A stretch of DNA of 64,000 nucleotides from Chytridium lagenaria. Its lineage: Eukaryota; Chytridiomycota; Chytridiomycetes; Chytridiales; Chytridiaceae. Both the position numbers and the translations under genes were made by a program. The first letter of the stretch is position 1. Every line of letters begins with the position of its first letter. The DNA lies in NCBI GenBank assembly GCA_025449115.1, contig JAHLKC010000056.1:124001-188000 (forward strand), read 5' to 3'. Shown one piece after another: positions 47,289-57,640 of the stretch. The notes under the pieces are model-generated. The model ran no database searches and had not been told where the DNA came from. It was given only the letters and a program-made list of their open reading frames with translations.

Positions 47289-48740
47289 ATCCCTGAGGTT
47301 CATGAGGTTGTGAAGGCATTTTATGAAGTTCCGTTTCACTTCATATATGCCGTGGGTTGTTATTTCATTGAAAATCTTATGTCAGTGCCCTCCGTAGTAT
47401 GGAATCCAAAGAATAAATGTTTTTCTTTCCCTACTTCTGTCCCTTTTATCGACATTGGTAATATTGTGGATAATTCCACTCCAGACTTACCGCATCCGTA
47501 TATCTACATACCGACGGATGACGATGAACTAGATAAGTTTATTATTGCTTTATTGGCGTATCCAACAGATGCAATCGTAATCACCCAACCTTCAACGCGT
47601 CCATCCGCGTTATCACACTTAACGCAATTAAGCATTAAAAACCCTCTCTTAATTCGGAGTATGCTTCCCAATTTGCATATCCTTTTTCGTGAGCAAAATA
47701 AATATTCAACCGCGTGGTTTGTCTCTTCTAAAACCGACGCCGTATACGTTGATATTATCAACCAAACACATGAACTTGTGCCGGTTACCTCGGAACTTCC
47801 CGTTCCAATACCTCTCACCTTGTACCAAGTCCGTACAATTACGACTACCCCTCCTATTGCGCCGTTTATACGGGCTCTTTTTGCTACGAGCCCCTATATT
47901 CGTCGCCATCGCAACTCTCAACCTATTGCAATCACGAATGCTCTCCGCGAGTCCGCACTTACTCTCGCTTCAAAGAGCATTTCCCTGCCCACCCTCCCTG
48001 ATTATACTCAGATTAATCTTGAGGCTTTCCTTAACAACCCGGGCCCGTCGCTTGCCTTGCATCAAGCTATTGGTTCTGACTCTACGAGTAAAACTCCAAT
48101 AAAGGTGTCCGTTGGTATTAATACACACGTCAGCACTAGCGAAGGGTTTTGCCAAACAGACAACGAACCTCAGGTACTCACTCAGGTGATGACACAGGTT
48201 TCAAACCTTTATGAAATGAGCGTTGCGGAAGCATCAAAGTTCCCCAGAAACTATGTTCACCCAGTAAAATATACTCGGGAAATGGAGTGTCAAACCGATC
48301 CAGTCATCGTCGACGAGATTCCCTCGGAGCTCATTGAGAGTGATACCCCTTGTATAGCTCAGATCTGTTGCAGCCTAGGCGGCATTCATATTGGTGACGC
48401 TTTGGTCGATACAGGCTCTGACGGTAACCTAGTAACCAAATCTCTTTTACGGGATCTTTATTCACGTGGAGTTGAGTTTGATATCACTCCATTTAATTAC
48501 CCAAAGTTCTCTAATGGAATTGGTGGACGCGAGCGTATTCTAGGAATATGCAGACTCAACGTATCTCCTGGAATTACTCCTGGAGTTAGGAAGAAACTTC
48601 CTTTCTATATAGTAGAAAACTGTCCGCGGCCAGTGATTCTTGGCATGCCAACGGTGCAAGCCTTCCACATGGATATTCTAGCTAGTTCTCACAAACTACG
48701 CTACTTCTATTATTCCCCTACTCTAAAGGTAGAAAGGTAA
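47286..48740 (+). CDS. Aspartic protease region of Gypsy pol
   Basis: An open frame of 484 residues. The C-terminal third is a retroviral-type aspartic protease with 'GDALVDTGSDGNLVTKSLL' (catalytic DTGS at 48408-48419), 'FSNGIGGRERILG' and 'RPVILGMPTVQAFHM'. The first 320 residues have no domain I recognise; they include 'PHPYIYIPTDDDELDKFI'. The enzyme would release gag and pol products. Sequence between 48740 and 49880 leads toward RT through several short frames. Confidence 0.75.
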   Translation: MIPEVHEVVKAFYEVPFHFIYAVGCYFIENLMSVPSVVWNPKNKCFSFPTSVPFIDIGNIVDNSTPDLPHPYIYIPTDDDELDKFIIALLAYPTDAIVITQPSTRPSALSHLTQLSIKNPLLIRSMLPNLHILFREQNKYSTAWFVSSKTDAVYVDIINQTHELVPVTSELPVPIPLTLYQVRTITTTPPIAPFIRALFATSPYIRRHRNSQPIAITNALRESALTLASKSISLPTLPDYTQINLEAFLNNPGPSLALHQAIGSDSTSKTPIKVSVGINTHVSTSEGFCQTDNEPQVLTQVMTQVSNLYEMSVAEASKFPRNYVHPVKYTREMECQTDPVIVDEIPSELIESDTPCIAQICCSLGGIHIGDALVDTGSDGNLVTKSLLRDLYSRGVEFDITPFNYPKFSNGIGGRERILGICRLNVSPGITPGVRKKLPFYIVENCPRPVILGMPTVQAFHMDILASSHKLRYFYYSPTLKVER

Positions 48741-49860
48741 AAGCTTACGAGACACCTTTGAAGGTAATAACAAATGGGTTCACTTACAAGAGTAAGTCAC
48801 CCTACATACGAATTGTCCTCGCTAAGGAGGCTCAGTTCGACCCTGATTACGGAACAACCGTGTGGTGTGTTTTGATAGGCTGCCAGACGTTCCTTCGCAA
48901 ACTACACCGTTCTTCCTCGTCAGGACTTTACTGACTTTGACGCGGAAAGGACCGTATACTCACACGCAGACCTGTTTCCCAACGGAATGCAGGCCGTACG
49001 TTGCGACGATGGTCGCCTTGTACCAGACATGGAACCATTCCCTCTACAGGTTGGTCATCGAGGACCTTTCCAACCTCTTTACCACCAGGAACGTGTTTTG
49101 GGTATATTCATGACGACCCTAAACAACAGTTCACTGACTTCATCCCCATCATGAGGATGATCAGGATGACCCTGCGCATGCCTCTATATCAAAACAGAGG
49201 TCACCGCAAATAGCGGATTAAAACACTCCAAGATTTTGGAAACCATCTCAACCTTCTCATTAATGGCATTGGTGCTGTTGATGACGATGGTAAGAGAAAG
49301 TCAGCCGTGCTGACACCCGCCGCCTTCTTAGGAAGAGCAGCGATAAAGGGAAGTACCCCAAAGTAACGTACTTCTACCTTACAAAGCTTGAAAAAGCGAA
49401 ACTGCCACCAGAGGAGTCTCGAGACCCCCTCTTGGATGTGCCCGACACGGATATCCTGACTTCCAAAAGGAGTTAGATCCCGTTGACGAAGGATACGGCT
49501 CAATGCCTGATATTCCCCCTCTTCCTGACTTTGTCACAAAAGCTCTGCTGGAAACTCCAGCTGACGATGGCCCTGATTTGGAAGAGCCCTCCCGTCATAG
49601 ACCTCATGACACCACGAATGAGGATCGCATGGATTACCTTAAGAATATGGATCCTATATCCACTGAGGATCTCTGAAGAAGTTTGATCTTCAGCACATTA
49701 CTGATATGCAACTGCGTGAGCGACTCATCCAGTTCTTGTCAATTCCTAAGAACGCTGATGTCTTTCGTGAATACGTTAGAACAGGCACAAAGGACCCTGG
49801 TTACCATACCATTGAAACAAAACCATATTCTCGCCCTCCCAACATGGCTCCTTACCCGTT
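48741..49860 (+). other. Spacer between protease and RT of the Gypsy element, frame-broken
   Basis: About 1.1 kb with short plus-strand frames that change phase repeatedly. The translated fragments are acidic (for example 'LLDVPDTDILTSK' region) and match no domain I know. It corresponds to an unusually long linker ahead of RT. Confidence 0.4.
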
Positions 49861-51080
49861 GGTTTAGAGCGCGCTAAGATCATCCGCGACCATGTCGAGG
49901 AAATGCTGAAGACTGGCGTCATCAGGAAGTCACGCTCTCCTCACGCATCTCCCGTGTGTCTCGCGAAAAAGAAGGACGGTGCTGACAGATTCTGCACTGA
50001 CTTTCGTCGTTCAATGAGATACAATAAAGGATAAGTATCCTTTACCACGCATTGATGAGACCTTTGATCGGTTAGCCGGGATGTGTCTCTTCTCATCCCT
50101 TGATCTCCTCTCAGGCTTTTGGCAATACCTGTAGCCCCAGAGGATCGTCACAAAACTGCCTTTGTTACCCCAGATGGACTCTATGAGTACAACGTGATGC
50201 CCTTTGGCCTCACAAATAGTCCACCAACTTTCCAGAGATGCATGGACTTAGTCCTTGCTGGAATAAAGTGGATCAAATGTATGGTGTACATTGACGATAT
50301 TATCATATTCTCAACGGATGTGGATTCCACTTCGAAAATCTTCAGCTTGTATTTGATAGACTATAGAGTACAACCTGAAGCTTAAGCCTAAGAAGTGTCA
50401 GTTCCTTTTCAAGGTCTTACCCTTCCTGGGTCATATCGTCTCTGAAGATGGATAAAAGCAGATCCTGATAAGCTTGTGAAGCTTGAAGATTGGCCTGTAC
50501 CAAAAACAGTCAAGGATATTCAACGATTCCTTGGTTTCACTAATTATTTTCGACGATTTGTACCCAACTTTACTGACGTCGCAAAACCATTATATGATCT
50601 CACTCGCAAAGAGATCTCATTTGACTGGACTGCCTCCTGTGAAGCAGCCTTTCGACGCTTGATAGATATACTCAAATCTGAGGTACTATTAGTAACTCCA
50701 TTACCAGACGATAAGTTCGTTATATCTTGCGATGCTTCTAAGTACGCAATTGGTGCTGCGCTTTTTGTGAATCGCGACGGCATATACCATCCTGTAGCTT
50801 TTGCTTCACGCACGTTGAACGATGCTGAGCAGAACTACTCTAACACTGACCGCGAGGGTCTCGCTGTTGTGTGGTCTTCAAACCTCTTTGAGACTTACAC
50901 ATGGCGCAAACCATACCGCATTGAGACTGATCACTCAGCCTTAATCCCCTGTTTGCTAGAGGTGACCTGAAGGGCCGCTTTGCCGATGGTCATACTCTCT
51001 ACAGGATCATGAGATTGAGTTGGTTCATGTTCCCGGCAAGAGCCAGGCCGTTGCCGACGCTCTCTCACGCAGCTTCAAAC
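49861..51080 (+). pseudogene. Reverse transcriptase and RNase H of Gypsy pol
   Basis: RT begins 'LERAKIIRDHVEEMLKTGVI' and 'RKSRSPHASPVCLAKKKDGA', then '[12 protein letters not shown]' (motif A aspartate), 'YNVMPFGLTNSPPTFQR' and 'MVYIDDIIIFS' (catalytic YIDD at 50287-50298), then 'RFLGFTNYFRRFVPNFTDVA'. RNase H follows with 'FVISCDASKYAIGAALF', 'YSNTDREGLAVVW' and 'HVPGKSQAVADALSR'. All are classic Ty3/Gypsy signatures. Frame changes occur at about 50030, 50130, 50340-50450 and 50965, so a continuous pol is not readable as written. Reverse transcription occurs in the virus-like particle. Confidence 0.85.
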
Positions 51081-51796
51081 CCCCAAAGCCTATACCTGAT
51101 GATGACTCAGAGGTTGGTGACTTCCCTGAGACCGCCCCTCGAGTCTTTATCGGAAAAGATGCTAAAGTTAAGAACAAAGAACTTTTGCAAACTATAACTT
51201 CTGCGCTTAGCATTGATTATACCCACCCACCCGCCCATGTCTTTTCTCCTTCTCAAAAACGGGAGTTTGGATCTGATCGACCATTGCTTTCCAGTGAAGT
51301 TATCTTCCCTGAACAGCTCATTGACAATGTCTTCGTCAGGATAAAGTCATCTCGATTGAAGGACATTCTCGAGAGACGCAGACTATTTGAATATCAAAAA
51401 CGGGAGTTCACAGGAACTACCCGTTTCTGGATTTGCCAGGTGCCTGATCCTGAGGTCAACTCCTCTCGCGCACCTAGGCACATACCTGGACAAATTACCC
51501 ATGTCATAACAGTTAATGCTGGTATACCACCAGATGCTGTAAACTACCCAGTGCCTGACACTGGTCCAAAATCTCTAAGTAGTTTTCATGCTTATGAAAT
51601 ACTTGAGATACGTGAGCTCTTCTCACCCCTCAATGAAAAGAGGACAACTGCAGACTCACTCCCATCTCTACGCGAGATATATGGCGTTGAGAGAACGACG
51701 GCTCTGCCTGATGTTCCTTCTCGTATGATCCACGACTTCCCACCAGAGTCAATGAAAAAGTTATATCCGATTGATGATATACATACACCATTCCGC
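51081..51796 (+). CDS. Unassigned pol linker between RNase H and the ExoIII-like domain
   Basis: About 235 residues read in the same open frame (51020-51997) as the end of RNase H. Sequence includes 'VFIGKDAKVKNKELLQTITS', 'TRFWICQVPDPEVNSSRAP' and 'GQITHVITVNAGIPPDAVNY'. I recognise no domain. It occupies the place where Ty3/Gypsy elements usually have only a short tether before integrase. Confidence 0.5.
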
Positions 51797-52630
51797 TCTT
51801 CCAAGTTGAAGATTATAAGTTGGAATGTGAAAGCCTTCAAGCTCTTGTTAAGAAACACTTTGCAAAGAGAATTGAAGGTGATGAATCCAATAGAGCAGAG
51901 TTCTTTGCTAAATATTTGGATGAAATGGAATGTGACATCGCCTGCTTCCAAGAGACTATGGTCGGCGATGGTCACGAAAAGTTTTGGCAACAACTGAAGT
52001 CCGTCCGCGGATGGAAGATGTATGCTGACGACAAAAGAAATGGACACAATGGTGTTATGACCATGGTCCGCGAAGATATCCCCGTACTTTCAGTAATATG
52101 TGGGACTCATATGATGCGCACTGACTTCGACGACTTTGTTGAAGAGGGACGGTGCCTTACTCTCTGCCTTTTAGGTATGAATATAGTGAACGTCTATGCG
52201 CCAAATGGCACGAGGCATGATCACAGACAGGAATACAAGATGAAGTTCCTGGAACGACTACATACTTTTGTAAAGAGCCTCAAAGCTCAGTCAAATACAA
52301 TTGTTGTAGGCGATTTCAATATTGCTCACAAAGCAATTGATGTTCGAGAACCATCCAGATTTTATGGATACTCTGGATTCCGCAACGATGAACGCTACTG
52401 GCTTAGCTCATTCATTAATTTAGGTTTTAAGGATGGATTTCGTCATAGCCATCCGCATATGCCAGGATATACTTGGCATGACCCAACAGAGTTCTATAAA
52501 GCTGTTTGGAGATAGACTACGCCTTTGTAGATAAACGAATTCCTTGTAAATGGAATGTCAACCACCATTTTGTGGCGTCACTGACTGACCATGAAATGGT
52601 TGAATTGGTCTTAGAGCACAGCGATGCTCA
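51797..52630 (+). CDS. ExoIII/ExoA-type AP-endonuclease domain within Gypsy pol
   Basis: A full exonuclease III-family fold can be traced: 'LKIISWNV' (metal/phosphate Asn), 'YLDEMECDIACFQETM' (catalytic Glu at 51952-51954), 'WKMYADDKRNGHNGVMTMV', 'EGRCLTLCLLGMNIVNVYAP' (Tyr), 'TIVVGDFNIAHKAIDV' (Asp and Asn at 52312-52320), 'GFRNDERYWLSSFINLGFKD', 'YTWHDPTEFYKAVWR' with 'IDYAFVDKR', and 'SLTDHEMVEL' (Asp-His pair, 52584-52592). All active-site residues of the family are present. The GDxNxAHxxIDxxxP segment is nearer to bacterial-type ExoA than to LINE endonucleases. The N-terminus is in one open frame with the linker after RNase H, and the C-terminus in one open frame (52506-53132) with the integrase zinc domain, so it is part of pol. 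One-base frame breaks occur near 51830 and 52510. Confidence 0.85.
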
Positions 52631-53949
52631 CCACAACGATTATGACAACATGATCTCATTACCGGCACTTGACCAAGTACCTGATCAAGAGCCGCCGCAC
52701 GAAGCCCCAAACAACCCCGGGCCTTCTGCACATGATAGGAATTCAAATACTGTTCCCAATGCTTTCATGGCTAATGGACAGATATCTGGTGACTTTATTA
52801 AAGCCCAAAGAAATGACTTGAGATTTGCCAACGTCATCAAGTTCCTAGAGAAAGGAATCCTTCCTGAGGATCCTGATCTAAGAAAGGGTGTTTTAATGAA
52901 TGCCCAGAATATGGTGATGCGTGGTAGAGTTCTCTACCGTGTACTCTATGTGAAGGACTACCTCATGCGACGATCGCCAGTGCGAGTCGCTTTATGTATC
53001 CCCACAAGGCTTCAGGATGTTGCGTTGGACGCCGTCCATGATGATATGATGGCTGGAGGACACCTCGGTGTTCGCAGACTTATCGCCACTACCCTAGATA
53101 GGTTCTGGTGGCCTACTATCCAAAAGACTTAGAGGCATATATACGACGATGCCTACATGTCAACAGTCTAAAGATAACTTGACTAGAAAAGGTGCCGTGA
53201 GGCCCATACCCTTTGGTCATAGACCTTGGGATCGTGTTGCCATTGATATTGTTGGTCCTATGAACATTAGCCAACGTGGCAACAAGTATATTGTTGTCCT
53301 CACGGACTACTTTACCCGTTGGGCTGATGCTTTTGCCGTCCCCGACTTAGAAGCAAACACCATTGCTAGAATAGTTGTTGAGCAATGCTTTTGCCGCTTC
53401 GGCATCCCCTTGACCTTACACTCGGATCAAGGACAACCATTTCCTAGTGACCTCTTTAAGAGAGTTGCTACTGTACTAGGAATGAAACAATCCTTCTCTA
53501 TGCCGTATTGGCCTCAGGCCAATGGTTTAGTTGAACGAACAAACAAAACCTTATGCCAGATGATACGTGCATATATAAACCAAAGAACACATGACGATTG
53601 GGATGAAATACTCCCCTATGTGTTGTTTGCATACAGAACAACGGTCCACCAGACCACAAATGAAACCCCATTCATGATGATGTTTGGCCGCGAGGCGTTT
53701 ACGCCGGCTGACCTCAAGTTTGGTTATCCCACAGACGATGTGTTTGCGGAAGAATATCCTGACCCACGATTATGGGCTCAGACAGGAGAAGAACCTCTGA
53801 TAGCTGTTTCCACCACTAGAGGCACTGCAGAGGCTCTTCCTAAAATACTTGCTATGTTCTCTGAACAGCTGCACTTCTTTGACGGTCGCTTAGCACGAGC
53901 CGCTCATGACTTGCTCGGACTGATGGTCGAGAGCCTTACTTGCTCATAG
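52631..53949 (+). pseudogene. Integrase zinc-binding and catalytic core of Gypsy pol
   Basis: The zinc-binding part has 'VHDDMMAGGHLGVRRLI' and 'RFWWPTIQK' and, after a one-base break near 53130, 'CPTCQQSK' (HHCC). The core has 'RVAIDIVGPMNISQRG' (Asp, 53244), 'LTLHSDQGQPF' (Asp, 53424) and 'QANGLVERTNKTL' (Glu, 53533), a D,D35E arrangement, then 'FAYRTTVHQTTNETPFMMMF'. The C-terminal part after 'FGYPTDDVF' is an added segment. Integrase would insert the cDNA into the genome. Confidence 0.85.
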
Positions 53950-55547
53950 CTGACGTCCTTAAGAAATATGGTTATGATCTATTTTACCTTGTCCACATCC
54001 ACTCGATGAAGAGACTTGGACACACCTTCCAATGGAGATCCTTTGGAAGGAATGAATCTTCCCAGATGCATTCGTTAACTCGTAAAGCGAAAACGACTTT
54101 GCATGGGAAAGAAAAGGACGCCTATGTATCCATTATTCATAATGGCTGTATGACCGAACGCCCACATCTGCGTGACAGTTACCCCATATTTGTTGACAAC
54201 GCCATGAACTTATATGTCAACAACACTCTGGTACTTTCCCCAGATATTATACACCTCAATGCTGGCCGTCCCCTTGTTGACGATGGACCTGCACGACATG
54301 TTAGAATCATTGACCTTAAAGTCAATGACGATCAGGACGATTATATTTCCCCTGAAGATGATATAGACACTGACACACATGTGAGTGTGCTCATGAATAC
54401 TCGACAAGCCCTTCAGGACTTTGTCAAAGAATCCCTCAACGATGATGATGATCGTTTAGAGGCTAAAGATTATGTTACTCAGCTCGCTGCTAGGCTAGCC
54501 TATTCAAAGGCCGTACTCTTGCGTGCAGAACTCAAACGCAAGAGACGAGCACAACAAAATAAACCCAGTCGCAACAAACACTCGTTTGATGTTGGTGACC
54601 TGGTATGGCTCTCTGTTCCCTTGAAGACTGAACGTCGAGGGAAAGAGAACAAGAATGCCCCCACTAAGAAGTTCCAATTTAGATGGGCTGGCCCTATGCG
54701 TGTCCTTAGTAAATCTATGGACAGCAATAGATACACAGTTGTAGAGCTCCTCCCTGGAGGCCAGCTCTTATCACGACTTGCTAATGCTGCTAGACTCCGA
54801 CCATTTGAGTCTTTGCCGCCTACAGAAACTGCTAATGCTGCATCTGCAGAAGTAGCTTCAGATGACTTTGCTGCTGAGATTGCAGCATGGAAAGAACTCC
54901 AAGTTATTAGACGCATGCCTAAGAATAAGGTAGCTGTTGGAGTTAATCGCGAACTGTTTCGACGATTCGATGAAGAAGTCGCTGATGCCGACTATAATGA
55001 TCCTGAGTTCTATGTTGAGAAACTGGATTATCATACTTATGATACTCATAACAAAAAGTATAAGTATTATGTTAAATGGCTCGGTCATGGAACCGCGCAT
55101 AACCTTCTAATGGATGAAGAGGCTTTACCCCCATCCATAGTTAAAGATTACTGGGACCGTGTTGCTAAGACACAGCCCACGGCATATGCTCTAAGAGTAG
55201 TGTACGAAAAGAATGCTGGCCGCAAGAGACTTGCGCCTAAGCCCATATCCTACACGATGCCTGAAGATAATGATGGTTATCGTAGTGAGGATGAAAATGA
55301 AGGTATCCTTGATGATACCCCTCATAGCCCCATAAAAAAACGTAAGCGCAAGGCTAAACGTACTCTACGGCAGGCTGTACCCATAGATTCTGATGACCAG
55401 AATGCTATTGATAATGAAGTTCCTCATTTGGAACCTGATATAGATAATAATCTGAATGATGATTATCCTGATAAAAACTTTGAAGTACCTTTAGCTATAG
55501 AAATGCTAGATGGTAACAATTATGTAACTCTTGCCATGGCCTTATAG
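53940..55547 (+). CDS. Integrase C-terminal domain and chromodomain of Gypsy pol
   Basis: A 535-residue open frame. Its first 200 residues are an unassigned insertion relative to ordinary chromoviruses. Then 'HSFDVGDLVWLSVPLK' and 'FQFRWAGPMRVLSKS' form the SH3-like integrase C-terminus, and 'EFYVEKLDYHTYDTHNKKYK' with 'YYVKWLGHG' and 'PPSIVKDYWDRV' form a chromodomain. A lysine/arginine cluster ('KKRKRKAKR') near the end may be a nuclear localisation signal. Chromodomains direct integration to particular chromatin. Stop at 55545-55547, about 100 nt before the 3' LTR. Confidence 0.8.
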   Translation: MLIADVLKKYGYDLFYLVHIHSMKRLGHTFQWRSFGRNESSQMHSLTRKAKTTLHGKEKDAYVSIIHNGCMTERPHLRDSYPIFVDNAMNLYVNNTLVLSPDIIHLNAGRPLVDDGPARHVRIIDLKVNDDQDDYISPEDDIDTDTHVSVLMNTRQALQDFVKESLNDDDDRLEAKDYVTQLAARLAYSKAVLLRAELKRKRRAQQNKPSRNKHSFDVGDLVWLSVPLKTERRGKENKNAPTKKFQFRWAGPMRVLSKSMDSNRYTVVELLPGGQLLSRLANAARLRPFESLPPTETANAASAEVASDDFAAEIAAWKELQVIRRMPKNKVAVGVNRELFRRFDEEVADADYNDPEFYVEKLDYHTYDTHNKKYKYYVKWLGHGTAHNLLMDEEALPPSIVKDYWDRVAKTQPTAYALRVVYEKNAGRKRLAPKPISYTMPEDNDGYRSEDENEGILDDTPHSPIKKRKRKAKRTLRQAVPIDSDDQNAIDNEVPHLEPDIDNNLNDDYPDKNFEVPLAIEMLDGNNYVTLAMAL

Positions 55548-55650
55548 ACTTGCCGATAATGCAAGCTTTGATATATTTACAGATAGTTCTTATACTTCTG
55601 ACAGCTAAGTTAGACTTTTCTACGTAAGTCTTTTCTTAAAAACGGGAGAA

Positions 55651-56586
55651 TGTGAAGAATTACATTATTCACATGGCCTATGGCTCATAAGGACATTTCG
55701 TCTAAGTCCGTTGAGTTCCGTTATATCCCGCATCGACGCGTATATTTACGCGTCATATTGAATCCTCCCTTCTTTTCCCTTTGGGTTTTTTATATATAGT
55801 TTTTTCCCCACGTTTATAGGGTTTTTATTGAAGGAGGTGGCGCACATATGTGCCGTTTATGTGTGTGTGCATATGTTGTGTCTATTATTTATTTGTATTT
55901 TGTGTATTACTTTAATATGAGAGATTTCTTGATTTAATTTGTACATGTTGAATCAAGTAGTTGATATTGAGTTGATCCCCATCCTCTATCTCACGCGCGT
56001 GGCCTCGCCGTGATCTCCCTTCACTCCTTCTTGGATGGCAGCCCACCCCTCTACCCCCTGCCACCTGGTGAAGCCGCAATCCAGCTGTTTGAAGCAGAAG
56101 GCTGCGATGGGAGCCCAAGGGTCCTCCTCATTGTCAGTGTCCTTTAGCTTAGGCTTGGTCGGCTACATTCCACCTCTGATGATCCCCGAGCCGGTGATCG
56201 ACGCTGCAGGCAGGTGATGAGTGAGGTTACCCTGTGCCAGCTCGTGAGGCAACGAGATCTCACGTTCCAAAAGGTGCCATAGCAGGAAGGCAAGGAGGCT
56301 TTCAGCCATCCCCGATCGCCAGGAGACGATCTGGTGCTCATATTGGTTTATAGCAAGGTAAGTCGACATAGAAGATACTAAAACCGTTCCCTTCTCCCTT
56401 TAATTAAGCAGAACTCGCGATACTCACCCACACCATCGCCAAACAACAACAACATCACTTAGATCAGGAGTACATCCTGTCCCTAGGTGCTCTGTGGACT
56501 TGCTCTGCTGGAGCAACTCCTTTACTCTTCTCCCCTACCCCCTAGTCGAAGCTAGGTAGGGAGGGATGGGTCAAGAGAAGATCACA
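55651..56586 (+). repeat. 3' LTR of the Gypsy element
   Basis: 936 nt, TGTGAAG to GATCACA, preceded by the purine tract AAAAACGGGAGAA and followed by ATGA. Near-identical to the 5' LTR. Confidence 0.9.
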
Positions 56587-57586
56587 ATGAAGAGGTAAAG
56601 TGGATTTGTAACGAGACGTAGTAAACCTGTTAGGATACACACAAGGCACCAAATGGTAGCGGCATCCCCCCCGCACAAGAAGGGTACATGAGGCTTGGAG
56701 AGAAGGACCAACAGCGGCATCATCAATCCAGATTAACGCCGGAATTTGCCAAGCGCGAACGTAACAGGTGAGAGCGACGGCCATAGTTTGCGTAATGTAT
56801 GGAGACGGCGACCAACCAAATACCAGAACCGTAGAGACCAGGTAGTAATCAATGCCGTCGATGGTAGCAATGGTACCAAAATATTGATAACTGGAGGGGT
56901 GGAGAGGGATGTTGTTGAAACAACTGGCGATATCAATGACGGCGGCGGAGTGGGAGGTCCAGTAGGTCAAGGCTTGGATACCCTCCATCGTGAAAGGGAG
57001 GGGTTGCATCCAACAGTTCAAAGAGTACAGTCGTCGCATTTGCGGGGCTTGGTGGGCTCGATCAGGATAGGTTTACCATGTAGAGGTTGGAAGGAAAACC
57101 GGCTGATACCGGACCCACAATGCGACGGGCACCCGACTGGAGATCCTTGGCGGTAGAGGTGGCAACGAAATCGAGGAAAGGCGCTGGTACAGGGTAAGAG
57201 GGAGCAACCCCACGGGGAGGTAGATCGGCTGAGTAATGGCGACCGCGATAGACGCCATCAAACGGTTGGATGAAGTCTTCGACGCGGACACCCTCTGCGA
57301 CCCATCGGTGAATCAGAGCCGCCTCGCGAGGGGGTGAGTAAGCGAGGATTTCCTCCCACATGGGAAGGGTTGAAGAATTAACGCATCCCGCCACAAAAGC
57401 CGACGGGTTAGGGAAGGGTATGTCGTGCGGTGTTGAATGAGAGGAGCCATTGAGAAGACTGGAGAGTCGAGAGTGAAGCGAGGCGCGGGTTGGGGGCGGA
57501 GTAGGCGTACCATCGGATAAACACCACAATGATGGTGTTGGAGGCTGGACAATGGAATACACGAAATAAAATAAAGTGGAATACAA
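56587..57586 (-). pseudogene. Reverse transcriptase core of the YR retrotransposon
   Basis: Minus-strand frame 57586-57062 gives the N-terminal RT part ('LIHRWVAEGVRVEDFIQPFD', 'PPRGVAPSYPVPAPFLDF', 'SGARRIVGPVS'). A frame change near 57050 leads to 'MRRLYSLNCWMQPLPFTMEG', 'AAVIDIASCFNNIPLHPSS' (motif A Asp), 'VFGWSPSPYITQTM' and 'IPALIWIDDAAV' (catalytic DD). The 'NxWMxxLPF' segment is of the Ngaro/PAT type. The frame is then cut at 56587 by the Gypsy element and resumes at 40472, with one base difference in phase. Confidence 0.75.
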
Positions 57587-57640
57587 ATGTATTAATATTT
57601 GATGTTAACATAAACAAGAAAAGGAGGGTGGGCAAGGCAA

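Larger units (their letters stand above)
40473..56586 (+). mobile_element. 16.1-kb Ty3/Gypsy chromovirus with an ExoIII-like domain in pol
   Basis: Full-length LTR retrotransposon: two 936-938-nt LTRs starting TGTGAAG and ending GATCACA, ATGA target duplication, possible primer site TGGGGGCCCAACC one base after the 5' LTR, purine tract AAAAACGGGAGAA before the 3' LTR. Internal order on the plus strand: gag, protease, RT, RNase H, a 235-residue linker, an exonuclease III/AP-endonuclease domain, integrase with HHCC and D,D35E, integrase C-terminus, chromodomain. The order RT-RH-IN and the chromodomain mark it as a chromovirus. At 16 kb it is about twice the usual size. LTR differences are few and mostly one- or two-base indels, so insertion was recent or the indels are sequence errors. 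It is inserted in the RT of the YR element, on the opposite strand. Confidence 0.9.

Noticed and set aside
51797..52630. Endonuclease of a LINE nested in the Gypsy element
   Set aside because: No LINE reverse transcriptase, poly-A tail or second set of target duplications is present, and both joins are open in frame with Gypsy pol.
56587..56591. Five-base target duplication for the Gypsy element
   Set aside because: Flanks are GATGA and ATGAA; only four bases (ATGA) match when the LTR ends are taken as TG...CA.
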